Part shown: positions 38,724-50,869 of the stretch, one piece after another
Layout of the letters: every line of letters starts with the position of its first letter
Numbering within the stretch: the first letter of the stretch is position 1
Origin: Microcebus murinus
Taxonomy: Eukaryota; Chordata; Mammalia; Primates; Cheirogaleidae
Length of the DNA: 64,000 nt
Reading direction: 5' to 3'
NCBI RefSeq assembly: GCF_040939455.1
Contig: NC_134112.1
Span: forward strand, 67,287,001 to 67,351,000
Program-made: the position numbers and the translations under genes
The notes under the pieces: generated by a model
Databases searched by the model: none
What the model saw: the letters and a program-made list of their open reading frames with translations, nothing else
Told to the model about the DNA's origin: nothing

Positions 38724-38731
38724 GTCTAGTC

Positions 38732-39099
38732 AAGCACAACTTGGATCCTCCCAGCTGGGCATTTGCCCCTATAATTCCCTCTTCCCAGAGTATATCCACC
38801 AATATCCCACTGTTGCTTAAACCTGTGGTTCTTCCCCTGGCTGCAAATGAGAATGACTTGGAGATCTTAAAAAAAAAAAAAAAATCCTAAGTTCCTCCCT
38901 CCAGAGATTTTTATTTAAATTGAATAGGGCCTGGCCCAGGAATAGGTATTTTTCAGAGTTCCCTAGGTGACACTCAGTTGAGACCCAAAGAGTCAATCTT
39001 ATGTGTGACTTCTTGAAGGAAAGCCTTTTTGATTCCTCCAGAAAAGCAGATGTACTCCTTCTCCAGACACCTGCCGCCTATTGTTCTCACCTCCTCTGT
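38732..39099. other. Unassigned, with an A-run
   Basis: An A-run at about 38869-38884, followed by ordinary sequence containing CCTGGCCCAGGAATAGGTAT. No gene seen. Confidence 0.4.
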
Positions 39100-39258
39100 G
39101 GCACATTCCATTTCTGCCTTGCAGTTTAGCTATTGTTCTGTTTATCTCATCATTAAGCTGCAGACTCCTTGGAGACAGCACTTGGCCCCACTCCTCACTG
39201 CATGCCTTGCAGTGCCGAGCACACAGCGCCCTGCCCAGGACACAGATTCAACATCTGC
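39100..39258 (+). mobile_element. L2 3' fragment
   Basis: TTAAGCTGCAGACTCCTTGG, AGACAGCACTTGGCCCC and GCAGTGCCGAGCACACAGCG fit the L2 'tagactgtgagctccttgagggcagggac ... cccagcgcctagcacagtg' order, interrupted by the L1 that follows. Confidence 0.55.
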
Positions 39259-39259
39259 T

Positions 39260-39735
39260 TTTCATTTTTTAATTGTGATAAAATATACATCACATATAAT
39301 TTACCATTTCAACCATTTAAAAGTGTACAATTGAGTGGCATTAAGCACATTAACAATATTGTCTAACCATGACTGCTGTCTAGCTTCAGAACTTTATCAT
39401 CACCCCAAATGGAAACCCGATATCATCAGCAGTCACTCCTCATATCCACCACCCACCTCCTGGCAACTATTAATCTGCTTTCTGTCTTACAGATTTACCT
39501 ATTCTGGATATTTCATATATATGGAATCAAATAATATGTGGACCGTTTGTGTCTGGCTTATTTCACTCTGTGTAATGTTTTCAAGGTTCTTCCAAGTTGT
39601 GGCATGTATAGTGCTTCATTTCTTTTCATGGCTAAATAATATTCTGTATGGAATCATTTTGTCTATCCATTCACCCCTTGATGGACATTTGAATACATAC
39701 TTAGTTTTACTTAAAATGTTCACATTGTAATCAAT
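39260..39735 (-). mobile_element. Old L1 3' end, antisense
   Basis: TTGTGATAAAATATACATCA, ATTTACCATTTCAACCATTT, GTGGCATTAAGCACATTAAC, a CTCCTGGCAACTATTAATCT segment, TCTGGATATTTCATATATAT, and ATTCACCCCTTGATGGACAT give the antisense L1M 3' region in full order. Forward frames at 39029-39730, including a 131-codon one, come from reading this antisense L1 and are not genes. Confidence 0.85.
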
Positions 39736-40464
39736 CATCAAAGAAAAGCACTTACCTGCTCCACCTCCTCCCACAAAGAAAACATGTCACAAGTGGGACA
39801 ACCCACTTGTGAAGACAAAAGCTATTATTAAAAAATGACTGCAAATATCACATGTGTACCTGCAGCGAGGATGAGCCGTGGCCACAACCCTGTCCATAGC
39901 ATATTTACAGCTAAGGCAACAAAGAGTCTGTTCTATATAGATTAATTAAAGGACTTGCACTTATATTTTTTAAATGTCAAATAGAACAAAATAAAAATAA
40001 TGTATTGACAGTCAGCTTTCTATAAATGCTGGTTTTGAAAACATGAACTTATTCCAATGAGATTGATTATAAAATGGAATAATTTGAGCATAGCATGAAT
40101 TTCATGTGTGTTTAGCACATTTCCTCTGAAAGAAACACAAGGTGAACACACCCAGCTGATCCAAGGCAGGTAGGAATACACAAAACACACACATGTACAC
40201 ACTTTAAAATGCTGACCAACTATCTCAGTTGACTGGCTGTGTTGTAAGCCACACCCATTGATACGTGGTGTTAACAGCCTTCCTGGGAGTCCCACAGCTC
40301 TCCTTCCATAGGCTTTGCAATAAGAAGCTGCAGCTCTCTGCAACCCACTTGACAAGCAAACATCAGGTTCTTTTTAAGTTAAATGCAATATTTATTGTAG
40401 TATTGATGTATTTTTCTTAAGCATTTGACATATGCACAAACATACTATCATTTTTATTAGGTGC
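39736..40464. other. Unassigned sequence
   Basis: No recognised family. A short inverted pair, TCACAAGTGGG / CCCACTTGTGA, lies at 39787-39812. Confidence 0.4.
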
Positions 40465-40468
40465 CTTT

Positions 40469-40545
<77 letters not shown>
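40465..40545 (+). repeat. TTTC microsatellite, about 19 units
   Basis: An unbroken TTTC run. The reverse frame at 40417-40611 with KERK repeats is its translation. It lies outside the target duplication of the adjacent Alu monomer. Confidence 0.97.
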
Positions 40546-40567
40546 TTTTTGTTTTTTTAATGTGTTG

Positions 40568-40728
40568 CTGATAAGGTTTTTGTTTTTGACGGCAGGGTCT
40601 CGCTCTGCCATCCAGGCTGGAGTGCAGTGGTGTCATCAGAGCTCACTTCAACCTCAAACTCCTGGCTCAAGCAATCCTCCTGCTTCGGCCTCCTAAAGTG
40701 CTAGGATTACAGCCTGATAAGGTTTTTG
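40568..40728 (-). mobile_element. Alu monomer, antisense, with target-site duplication
   Basis: Only one monomer (about 40583-40713): GGCAGGGTCTCGCTCTGCCA, GGAGTGCAGTGGTGTCATCA, CTTCGGCCTCCTAAAGTGCT, ending AGGATTACAGC. CTGATAAGGTTTTTG at 40568-40582 is repeated at 40714-40728. The precise flanks indicate it inserted as a monomer (FLAM-like) rather than being a broken dimer. Confidence 0.9.
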
Positions 40729-42604
40729 AATGTTGAGTCCACTTGCCCCTCAATGAGGACTGTGGTTTTCATTGTGCAATTTTGTACAGCATGGTGATTT
40801 TTTTTAAGGAAAGCAGAAGTTGTATTATGATAGAACTGACTTATGGCTTTTATTTCAAAATAGAAATTTAGGTCCAACACAAGGCTTCATGATCTGCCTC
40901 TTCCTTTATATTGAGTCAATCCTGGACATCCAAACAAAGACATCACTATACTTTCAAAAAGCCTCTCTCCATTCAACTCCCTTTAAAACTTCTCTTTTCA
41001 TATCACTATAAGTAAGAATGGCCTCCTCCTCCACAGTCAGAAAAGTCCATGTAAGACTTTCTACACCAAATACAGAACCATTGTGTAAGGAAACTCATTG
41101 TGTTATTGAACCATCCTCATTTTGCACAAAACTCTCTGATCTGCTTGCAGATCTCCTATTCATAAAAGAGTAACAACAGAATCACAGAAAAAAGATAGTA
41201 GGAATCACGTCTCTAAAAATCCCTGGAGCTTACTTAGGCTATATTCAATTTTATCCTACTTATATTTTAGAGAATTTATAGGAATCATTAAGTAATTTAT
41301 TGTCACACATAAGACTTAATTGGACTGCTTCATATGGAAATTATTCAACAAGAGACAGGCAAAGTGATGATGAAAGTAAGAAAGTGAGATTTCACATTAA
41401 TTTGGAAAGAAAGAAAATATTTTGGCCCCTCAATCTACCCAAACATACCACCAAAATAAAATCCATACTTTATATAAAAATAGACTAACAAATACTCAAT
41501 GGCTCTACATTATATAGAGAGAAATCATTGCCAAAAACGCTTTCCTCTAGTGGCCACTAGAACTTCTCTCCTGATTTGAACCTTCCCCCCACACCCCCAC
41601 TCCACCCCTAACCCCCAGTAATAAAGACCAAGATGCTAAGACCATCTTCTCTTCTAACTCATACACCCTCAGTCCAAAGCCTATCCTCAATTCAAAAATC
41701 AAACAAGCCTGTTTGGCAAAAAAAAAAAAAAAAGAAAGAAAAAGAAAAAGGCAATGTCCATGAGAGAAGAAATCACGAGAAACTGTCAGTCCTCCAGCTC
41801 AGCCCTGCTACGCTCCCAAACTACATCTGTTGTGCAGAGTTGTAGCCCAGTTTCTTCAGCGACCACCCAAGAAGGCTCACAAAATCTTCATTTTCCCTTA
41901 AATGTAGATGTGTCTTTCCCTAGAAATCTGAATATTCCATTGCCCTCAAATAGCCCTTATCTTTATGTTTTCCTAATGAAATTGTGCATGTGAAAAAAAA
42001 GAGACAGGGATGGGACCAGAGCTAGTCATTTTAGCTCCCTGATTCCAACCATCATTGGCAGTAAAAACACCCTTACATCCTTAAACAACAGCCAAGTAGT
42101 TATGTCATTCCATCCAGAGCAGAAGCAGAGACATCCAGAAGAAATCATGCTCTAAGACAAGAAGTAGAAAACAGAGCAGAAAAAGGAGGAGAAAAAAAAA
42201 AATACACAGAGGAAGATAGGGAATTGGATGAACTGCAGAATCCCAGAGGCTTTGCTAGAAGCCTCCACCCACCTCACCCAAACCAGAGCTCGGTCCCCAT
42301 CCCTCCACAGCAGTAAACCACCACAAGTCCAGGCAGCAGTTGGAGGGGTACAGGAAATAACAGAAATGTCCAATGATAGGACAACACTGAGAAGAGAGTA
42401 GTTCCTGGTTCTCCAAATCAAAATCCATCACTAATGATCTCAGAATGGTTTTAGAATGTACAGTGCTATTGGTATTCAGACACCTCAGACACATTAAGAC
42501 AGGCCCAAGAGAACCTAATACTTATTCAAATAGAGGTTCCATAGCACCATGTGGGCCAAAACCAAGCAACAAACTTTAGAAATGCAGTCCTCTCATGAGG
42601 AAGC
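40729..42604. other. Unassigned sequence
   Basis: An A-run and an AAAGAAAAAGAAAAAGG tract at about 41719-41750, and an A-run at 42189-42199. Short frames on both strands have no domain. Confidence 0.4.
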
Positions 42605-42838
42605 AGTACTGGGTGGTGATGAAGTATGAGCTCTGAAGTTAGATAACCTGGTTATCATCCCAGCTCTACTCCTCTGTGGCCTTGAGGAAGTCATTCATCC
42701 TCCTGAGTTTTAGTTCTCTTATCTATAAAATGGGCTGAAAATAGTACCCATCTCAAAGAGCTGCTATAAGGATTACTGTATATGAAGGCACATAACACAG
42801 TGCTTGGCATATATTAAGTGCTCAATAAATGGTTAGGC
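42605..42838 (+). mobile_element. MIR, nearly full length
   Basis: Runs from the tRNA-like head (GATGAAGTATGAGCTCTGAA, CATCCCAGCTCTACTCCTCT, GTGGCCTTGAGGAAGTCATT) through ATCTATAAAATGGGCTGAAA and AGAGCTGCTATAAGGATTAC to AACACAGTGCTTGGCATATA and AAGTGCTCAATAAATGG. One of the best preserved MIRs in the window. Confidence 0.93.
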
Positions 42839-43794
42839 TGGCTTTTAGGTTGCTCTTTTTATGAGCTTTACCTAGATTATTACAGTGAATTCCTCATTGG
42901 TCCCCTTGCTTCAAAGCCTATGCACAAATATCACCATTATTAAACAAATAACATCTGAAGTTCTGCACAATAAAAACATTTAATTGCAGAATTTTTTTTA
43001 TGTCCAGTAAATGACATGTCCTTTGCTGAAATGTTGGATAAAACTGTTTAGAAGGACTATTTTTAAATTATGTTGTGATGCCATGAAAAGGAAACCTAGT
43101 TCCAAATTTCACAAATCTTTAGTGAGGTTTGCAGCCTGTCCAGATTAGTAATCTAGACAAAAGACAAAAAAATACTTTTTCATATTTATATACTTAAAGG
43201 CAGACACTAAAACCCCTATGTTCCTGCTAGTCATACTAGAACTAAACAGACACATCTAGAGGAGGACAAATTTAGTAGACACATCTAAATTATATAAACC
43301 TGCCTTGATATAAAGTCAACTTGTAATTATTCACCCTCATGATGTAGACAGCTCAAAAATCATTCAAGTCTGGTTTTGCACTACAAATACACATTTATAT
43401 TGATAATGCACATCAGGTATGAATTTAGGTTGATACCAAGAGCAGATAGTATATTATACTATATGAAATTGCAGATGCTCAAATGCAACACGTCTGCCAT
43501 AATAATAAGATCTCAGAAGCCTGATTTTATAATCATGATGGCTTCTTCAAAATTTCTTTGCTAATTTTATAGTATTTCAACATTTGCAGAGACATTTAGA
43601 CATTCAAAGCCTTGGAAATATGTAGTTGTTAATGTTAGATCATTCCAGCCAGTTGACTGTAGGGAGACTGGGAAGTACCTTTATACTTTTTTTACTCTCT
43701 AGAATTCAGCCTAGTAGCCCGGCATCAAGGGAATTCACCCCATGATCTCAGTCATCTTAGCATAAAGGAGACATTTATTAACTAGCAGCTCTCG
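42839..43794. other. Unassigned sequence
   Basis: AT-rich, no gene or named repeat recognised. Confidence 0.45.
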
Positions 43795-43955
43795 TTTATT
43801 CAGTTATTCAGTACTACTATATGCCAGACACAGTGCTGGATTTTTTTTAAATAAAACTACAAGATCAAATAACTCTCCAATATCACATACATAGAAAATG
43901 GAAGAGCTAGGATCTGAATCTAGGTCAGTCTGACTTCAAATCTCATGCCCCTTTC
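43795..43955 (-). mobile_element. MIR with internal deletion, antisense
   Basis: TATTCAGTACTACTATATGC, CAGACACAGTGCTGG, a deleted middle, then GAAGAGCTAGGATCTGAATC, TAGGTCAGTCTGACTTCAAA and CTCATGCCCC follow the antisense MIR head. The C-terminal residues of the reverse frame at 43936-44178 come from this MIR. Confidence 0.7.
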
Positions 43956-44739
43956 CTGACTCAAATAGCATTTCTACATCATCTGTGATATCTTCTGTAT
44001 ACCTAGATAAAGAATCTCTGATCTCCAAGGAGTCTTCTTCCTGCTGGGAACAGTAGCAGGGTTCTATCCTGTTATAAGATTCTGCAAATTTCCTTATGTG
44101 TTCTGTTGAGCATGATTCCTTCTTAAGAAGGTTCATCTCCTTAGACAAAATGTTTAGCACAGCTTCAGACAAATCCACAAGGGCAAAAGTTCTTCTCTAT
44201 TGTGTCCACTATGTTCTTGCAGTTAATGACCTCTTGGCATTCAGTTCAATTCCCTTGAACTTTCAGAAATCTTTCCTTAGGCTTCCTACCTCTATTATTT
44301 CATCATCCTTGTCCAGGAACTCTTCACCCTATTCTAATATGAGAAAGAATAGAAACACACTGAATGTGTTTTACCTTTTAAAAACTAGATTGTATTTGCA
44401 TAATCAGCAGAGAAAATAATTCTAAGCAGGAAAATTCAAAGACCAACATACAGATATATTCAGGTTCTGTGGGTCCCCTGTGTGGTTTCTTCTTCATTTC
44501 TCTAAGTGAGACACGTGTTTTTTACTGTACCTATGCATTGAAACTGCTCCCATCAAAGTCACTGAGGATCTTCCTGGAGCAAAATTAGATTTGGTCTCTT
44601 ATTTAATATAAGATGATGTTCCCTTCTATTTGAATATAGAGTATAAAAGTTCTAAAACACTACTGTACTTAGATCAATTTCTCTAACCACTTAGTATTTG
44701 ATTTACATTTACTCCTGACTGTAAAAAAATGCTGCAAAA
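43956..44739. other. Unassigned; one protein-like short reverse frame
   Basis: The reverse frame 43936-44178 (80 codons, starting at a GTG) has a balanced, acidic, protein-like composition but is closed by a TAG 18 bases upstream of the GTG, starts with no ATG context, and ends in MIR. I do not recognise it and do not call a gene. Confidence 0.35.
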
Positions 44740-45400
44740 ATTTTAAATCATATTTTCCACATTTAATTTTTCCCTTGAATTCTGCTTTGTCTGATATTAA
44801 CATTATCTTACATGATTCTCACTTGCCATTGCTAACAAATCTTATCCTTTTTATTTTTAATTTTGGTGGGCCATTATGGTTGCTGTTGTTGTTTTTAATT
44901 GCAATAAATTCTTAACATGAAATTTGCCATCTTAGCCATTTTTAAATGTCCAGTTTAGTAAAGTCCATTACATTTTCCAGAACATTTTCATCTTACAAAA
45001 GTAAAACTATACCAGTCTTTCTCTCCTCCTCCCAGCCTCTAGTTACCACCATCCTACTTTGTGTTTCTCTGAATTGGACTACTTAAAAGGTGGGTCTTGT
45101 CTTTTATAATCATTATTAAGCTGAATTTTTAAAAGTTCAATCTGAGTTTTAACCTTCTAGTGTTTAGCCCACGTGCATTTATCGAGATAACAGTTATGTT
45201 TGCAGTTATTTTTGCCATTTTTATTCCATCCTTTTTTTGTTTGTTTCTGTGCTCTGCGCTTTATCTTCCAATTCAATATAAAGACTAGGTTTTTGTCTAC
45301 TTTTATTTCTTTTAGTACTTTGGGGCTTGAAATATTGCTTTTATTTAGCTATCTTTAAGTTATTAAATATATACTAAAGTCTGTATTTCTCTAATTATGA
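44740..45400 (-). mobile_element. Degraded L1, antisense, probably two pieces
   Basis: CTGCTTTGTCTGATATTAAC is an antisense L1 ORF2 phrase. Next, CATGAAATTTGCCATCTTAG, CATTTTTAAATGTCCAGTTT, ACCACCATCCTACTTTGTGT and AATTGGACTACTTAAAAGG are the antisense 3' UTR region. CTTCTAGTGTTTAGCCCACG onward again looks like ORF2. The 3' UTR piece sits inside ORF2-like sequence, so one L1 probably inserted in another. Confidence 0.65.
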
Positions 45401-46274
45401 AGTAAAGAACAAGATCACTTCCAATCTTCTCATATGCAGGAATAAGGGGAAAAAAAAAAAAAGAGTAACATGAAAGGGGATGGTTACCTTTATAAAAAGG
45501 ACCATGAACAAACCTTTGATGCAAAGTCAAAATAACAGTCTAGTTAACTAATCCCGGTTTCCATCAGTCTTTTCTATAATTCAAGCAAAGAACAGTATCT
45601 GGAATACTGTAGCCATCAGGTCAGGAAACCTCTTACCCTTGCATAAAGGAAATAATTTTCAAAATGGTTCTATACAATGTATCAACCATTTTACTCAATA
45701 CATTTTCCACTACCTGCCTGTGGAATACCCATTGGAAATTTTATATTCTGCATCTGGTAGAGCTTTGAACTATCTTCTACCATGTCCTCCTGATAGAACT
45801 CAGGACAGGCAAATTCATTTCCATTCTTCCCGAAATCAGCAATAATAAGCAAGGAAAATCTGCTTTAAAAGCTACAGAACAGTTCCTAAATCCTAATAGA
45901 AGGAATCTATCTAGACAGAAGGAATCTAACTAGAAGTAATAGAAGGGCAAACTACAGTTAAATGGCCTGCCTACTCTGCCCTGCCATTAACTGTAATCAG
46001 AAGTCTATCATGAGAATAGGATATTGGTTTTCTGGATCTTGGAGAAAACGTTTTAAGTGACATCATAAACCAACATTCTCTGTAACTTATTCTTATGTGT
46101 AAAACGTAAGTGAGAAATGGCTAACATGGACACACCTTTGTCACTTACATTTAAATAAGAAATGAATTAACTACAGTATTCCACTCATGACCTCTAAAGC
46201 CACACTAAAGGGTACTACACCCAGCCAGGGAGCAAATCCTAACTCTTATTTCTCCTTCCTCCAGTGCAACAGAG
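45401..46274. other. Unassigned sequence
   Basis: A-run at about 45450-45462. No repeat or gene recognised. Confidence 0.45.
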
Positions 46275-46485
46275 GGAAGAACATGGCCTAGAAACTGAAG
46301 AGCAATAAGTGAAGACAGGCCTAGCCATTCACTGGCCATGTGATACAAAATCTAATTTCCTCATTTATAAATGGGGATAATATCATCAACTACTTCATAA
46401 GGCTGTTATAAGGGAAAAGTGAAATCATGTATATCAACTGTCCAGCATAGTGCCTGGGCCATAGTAGGTACTCATTAAATAATGT
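46275..46485 (+). mobile_element. MIR
   Basis: CTAGCCATTCACTGGCCATG, CTAATTTCCTCATTTATAAA, TGGGGATAATATCATCAACT, TTCATAAGGCTGTTATAAGG, AGTGCCTGGGCCATAGTAGG and TACTCATTAAATAATG are in MIR order. Confidence 0.88.
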
Positions 46486-47394
46486 TTTTAAAAAACCACT
46501 TAGTTAATTGCTTGTTTTTAATTGAAAGAACAAACCCATATTTATTAAAGCAATTATTACATTTACTGATACTTTTCATGTATAATTGGGGTTTTTTCCC
46601 ACCACTTATAACCTGCTGAAGCTTTTAAAACATCGGATGTGTTAAATCCATTAGTATTTTGAGATGGGATCAAAATAAATAACAGACTTAGATGAGATGC
46701 TCATACCAAACCTGAGTTTAGTTTCCTATCTATCAAAAAGATTTTTTCATCTGGAATCTTCATGAACGAGAAAGTATCAAGCATAGCCCCAAAGCACTGA
46801 GTTACCTGAGGCCTCAGTGTCAAACAAAAGCCCCAAATTCCACAGCTTCACCAAATTTGAAATTATAAATGAAAGAAGGAAGAAATGGTTCAGATTGCTG
46901 TCAGGTAATTGTATTATCAACTACTTTCTATAATGCCTTTATGAATTAAATTACAGTGTGTGGGGAAAATCATATCTTTTTAGAGATTTTTTTTTTTTTT
47001 TTGCTCCTCATCAGGATGATCCAAACCCATCTCTATCATGCCATTTAGAGTAATTGTCTTGCCTCTCAACAAGCCAAACCAGCTATTTTAAAAAATACCA
47101 AAGTTAGCCAGAGTCTTTCTTTCTGAAAGGCAAGGTCACTTTGTTTGTGTGGTTGCTTCTGTTGACCTCTAGACAAAGCTCGATTGTAGTTCTTACTAGG
47201 CTGGCTCCCAGTGAAAGCAGCAAGTGTATCTGGTGGTGCTTAGCAAACATCACTTCAATTATAATTTACACTATGCACAGAATTGCCTTTAAAAAAGCAA
47301 TCAACACTGAGGAATAGGTATAGGTTCTTGATTAAAACTGGGAAACTACAGACAGATCATTTAGGTTAGAACTGCAGCTTCTCAAGATATGGGA
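46486..47394. other. Unassigned sequence
   Basis: A T-run at about 46987-47001. No gene recognised. Confidence 0.45.
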
Positions 47395-47550
47395 CTGTCA
47401 AGTTAACAAACTCTCTAAGTCTTGGTTTTCTTTATCTGAAAAATGGGTATAAGAGTACCTAGTCAGAAATCTGCTGTAAAGCTTAGATAAGTAATTCATA
47501 CTTATCAAGCATGGCATTGCACTCAACATGTTCTCAATAAATGGTAGTTT
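47395..47550 (+). mobile_element. MIR 3' part
   Basis: TTGGTTTTCTTTATCTGAAA, AATGGGTATAAGAGTACCTA, GCTGTAAAGCTTAGATAAGT and ATGTTCTCAATAAATGGTAG in MIR order. Confidence 0.8.
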
Positions 47551-47689
47551 CATCAATAGTATTCTTATTATTAAAGAATTATCGATGGAATTTTCTCTCT
47601 TCTGCAAAACTAATAAAAATATTAGGCATTTCAAATTGACCTGAAAATTCATCAAGAAGGCATAATATCGAGATCTTCAAGGACAGAAG

Positions 47690-47850
47690 ATCTGAGTACC
47701 TACCACAATCCAAGAACCGTGCTATTATACTACTTAGACCTTACAACAGCCCAGAGAATTAGGTGCTATTACTTCCACATTAGAGATTAAGCTAAAGCTT
47801 ACATACCACAGCTAAGATGGGTAAGAGTTGGGAACTAAACAAACATTATT
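47690..47850 (-). mobile_element. MIR, antisense
   Basis: TGAGTACCTACCACAATCCA, AGAACCGTGCTATTATACTA, CTTACAACAGCCCAGAGAAT, TAGGTGCTATTACTTCCACA and TTAGAGATTAAGC follow antisense MIR. Confidence 0.78.
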
Positions 47851-48194
47851 GCCCTCACTTCTAATTCCCCACATTAGATCATTTGCCCCCTTAGTGTCTA
47901 ATACTAGCAGTCTCACACTAAATGTCTGCTAATGAAAACATTGAAAAACAACAAAATAAACCAATATTACATCACCCATAAGTATGTGTGCATGTGTCTT
48001 TGTAAAGAAAGGCTAAGCTTATGCCGCATTGATGTAAAACAACACTCAGCTGGACAAACAGCACCATAAACACATAATTTAGACAGTCTCTTAATACCTC
48101 TTGGCAAGGGAAGATTCCAGTACTGCCCTTCTGCAATCCTAGAAGGTTCTGAATCCTGTAACCACGTGACATTCTCAGCACTGAATTGCTATCC
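47851..48194. other. Unassigned sequence
   Basis: Nothing recognised. Confidence 0.45.
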
Positions 48195-49020
48195 CCTTAA
48201 AAACTGATCCCTGTCATACATTGCTGGTGAAAATATAAGATCAATGGTCACTCTTGAAAGCAGTTTGGCAGTTTCTTATAAAACTAAACATGCAACTGTC
48301 ATATGACCATATAGCTATTCTCTTGAGCATTTATTCCAGAGAAGTAAAACCTTATGTGCACACAAAAATCTGTATCTGGATGTTTTTAGCAGCTTTCTTT
48401 GTTATAGCCCCAAACAGCAAACGACCCAAATGTCCTTCAGTGGATGAATGGTTAAATAAACTCTGGTATAATCGTACTATGAAATACCACTTGGCAATAA
48501 AAAACAATAAACTATTTATAACAACTTGAATGGATCCCAAAGCATTATGCTTAGTGAAAAAAGCCAATCTCAAAAGATTATATACAGTTTGATTCCATTT
48601 ATACAACATTCTTGAAATGACGAAATTATACACATGGAAAATAGACAAGTGTTTATCAGTGGCCAGGGACCAATAGGTGGTATGGGTGCACCTAAAGGGG
48701 TAGCATAAGGGAGGGTCCTCTTTGGTGAAGAAAACAGTTCTGTAGCCTGATTATTGTGGTGGTTACACATACTATACAAAGGACTAAATTGCATAAAACT
48801 GTACTCACAACAAACACTAGTGTACGTACAAACTGATTAAAACTGAGCAAGGCAAATAGTCTAGTTTAACAGCAATATATCACTTTCAATGAACTGGTTT
48901 TGATATAACTATGTAAGATGTCACCATTAGGGCAGCTTAAGCGAAGGGTACACAGAACTCTTCATGTGCAAGTAACCTCCTGTGAGTCTATAATTACAAT
49001 TATTTCAAAGACACATAAAA
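48195..49020 (+). mobile_element. Old L1 (L1M group) 3' end
   Basis: GCTGGTGAAAATATAAGATC, GAAAGCAGTTTGGCAGTTTC, AACGACCCAAATGTCCTTCA, GTGGATGAATGGTTAAATAA, TACCACTTGGCAATAAAAAA, and a 3' UTR with GTGGTGGTTACACATACTAT ending GTGAGTCTATAATTACAATTATTTCAAA. The 91-codon frame at 48254-48529 is a remnant of ORF2, not a cellular gene. Confidence 0.88.
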
Positions 49021-49344
49021 CAAAAACCAAAAGATCCCAATCAGCTTTTTAGCTCATCCATACGTAGAAACCTATAAACAACAGAGGAGGACAATGCTCC
49101 TCCTTTTATGAGGTTGTGATTTCCCCCAGGTTACTCAAAGTAGCAGCAGACTGGAAACCAGACCCATGTCACCTAACACACAATCCAAGCCTCTGTCATG
49201 CCCTTTATAATGGAAGAAAATAAAAAAGGAACTGCATTAACATATGCATGATTTGGGGCTTTCAGTAAAGCCATTTCCCCAGTGTCAAGTCCTTGGGAAT
49301 CCTTATCCAAATGCACAAGGCCATGGAAGCACTTAACTCTGCCT

Positions 49345-49480
49345 GCAAAGGTCAGGAGAGGCTTCCCCCACGAAGGGAAATTTGAGCCAGAGTTTGAAGG
49401 TTGAGTAAGAAGTGACCTGGCAGAGCTGGAAGGAAAGAGTAGTCCAGGAAGCCACAGGCCTGGGACACCATCCCAGGGTT
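49345..49480 (-). mobile_element. L2 fragment, antisense
   Basis: GGTCAGGAGAGGCTTCCCCC, AATTTGAGCCAGAGTTTGAA, GGTTGAGTAAGAAGTGACCT and GGCAGAGCTGGAAGGAAAGA match the antisense L2 'cagggaaggcttcctggaggaggtgacatttgagctg' stretch. Confidence 0.7.
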
Positions 49481-50699
49481 AGAGCATGACAGGATGGGGG
49501 CAGGGGCTATGTGACAGTGCAACATACCTGTGGGGAGGAAGAGAGACAAGGCTGGGAAATGAGGGGCACCAGAAAGGTCCATGGTGCCATCCAACTCTCC
49601 GTGCACCATCAATGACAGGAGTCTCTTAGCACGTCTTTAAGATATCTACATTATAGTTCTATTCCTCACATAAATGCCTTTTGCTAGCTAATGTAAATAA
49701 GATATCAAGGTTCTAACAATTCTCCCACATAAGTACAACAGCACAATGCTTTGTGTGTGTGTTTTCTGCCTAAGCAAAGCAAGAGATTCTTTAGTGAAGT
49801 AAAATTAAGCCATTGATGAAGGATATCAAAATCACTAGCCCAAATAATACACAAATGCTAAAGGAATCTCAAGAGCAGCTTGAATGCAAATAGATATGCT
49901 CTGAGTGTGTACTTTCTTGCTCAAAGCTGCTCTGCACTCTCAAAATAAACTTAAGTCACGTTTTAAGTTAGTAAAGGTAGGAAAAAATAAAATGTACAGA
50001 GGTTGAGTCAAAATACTGAGGCGTCCTACCAAAAGGAACCAATAATTCTTGATTTACATTTAACAGCCTTGTTCACTGGGGCAGTAAAATATTAATGGTA
50101 TTGCAAAGTTGAATTCACACAGGCAGTAATTCACAATCTCTGGAACAGAGTCTTTATTTTATGTCAAGTCATTACATCAGTAAAAGTTACCAAAAATAAA
50201 TCCATTTGACTTCCAGTACTTTAGACAATAAATAGAGCCATTTCTCCCAATGTCAAGTTAGCTTGGAAATACACAGGCTGATAAAACTGAAAACCTACAT
50301 GATATCAAGGAAATGGCCTGCCATATGCCATAAATACGTCTTAAAACTAACAGATGTGATTTTGCTTCTTGTAGTTTTTGAGGGGTCTTCTGCTCTTTGA
50401 AATAATCTGAAACTCAAAACATGAGATATATGCTGTGTGCTAAATGAAATCGGCTTTCCTTTCAGCACTTGAAATTGTTTTAGAAGTGCCGTGGCCCATG
50501 ACCTATAAATCATTCTACAATGACTAGAGGACCAAGCATGTGTGGCCACGTGGTCCCTGTCTACCCGGGGAGGGCAAAAGGAGGCAAGCAGTTCAGCAGG
50601 ATACCGGGACCACAACTCAATAAACATCAGGGTGGATCACTCATCCATATGAGGAACTTAATTGCCCATGGCTTTATAAGACAAGCAAGAAACCAGCAA
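49481..50699. other. Unassigned sequence
   Basis: No gene recognised. The reverse frame at 50295-50627 (110 codons) has no domain and is opposed by a forward frame over part of its length. Confidence 0.4.
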
Positions 50700-50830
50700 C
50701 CTTCACGTATAATAAACCCTGGGCTCCTTGAGGGTGCTCATGTCTCATTCCTCCTGGTATCCTCAGGCCCTAATACAAGACCTCCTAATAAATATTTTTG
50801 CCTAAATGAATGAATGATAGAATGAATGTA
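50700..50830 (+). mobile_element. L2 3' terminus
   Basis: CCTGGGCTCCTTGAGGGTGC, CTCATTCCTCCTGGTATCCT, AATAAATATTTTTGCCTAAA and a TGAATGAATGATAGAATGAATG tail are the L2 end. Confidence 0.75.
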
Positions 50831-50869
50831 TGCATGCATGGTATAATCCAAGAAATCGCTAAAATGTGG

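Noticed and set aside
39029..39730. Forward frames including one of 131 codons
   Set aside because: Mostly the sense translation of an antisense L1 3' end.
40417..40611. Reverse frame with KERK repeats
   Set aside because: Translation of the TTTC microsatellite.
43936..44178. 80-codon reverse frame with protein-like composition
   Set aside because: Starts at GTG, is closed by a stop 18 bases upstream of it, and its end is MIR sequence. No family recognised.
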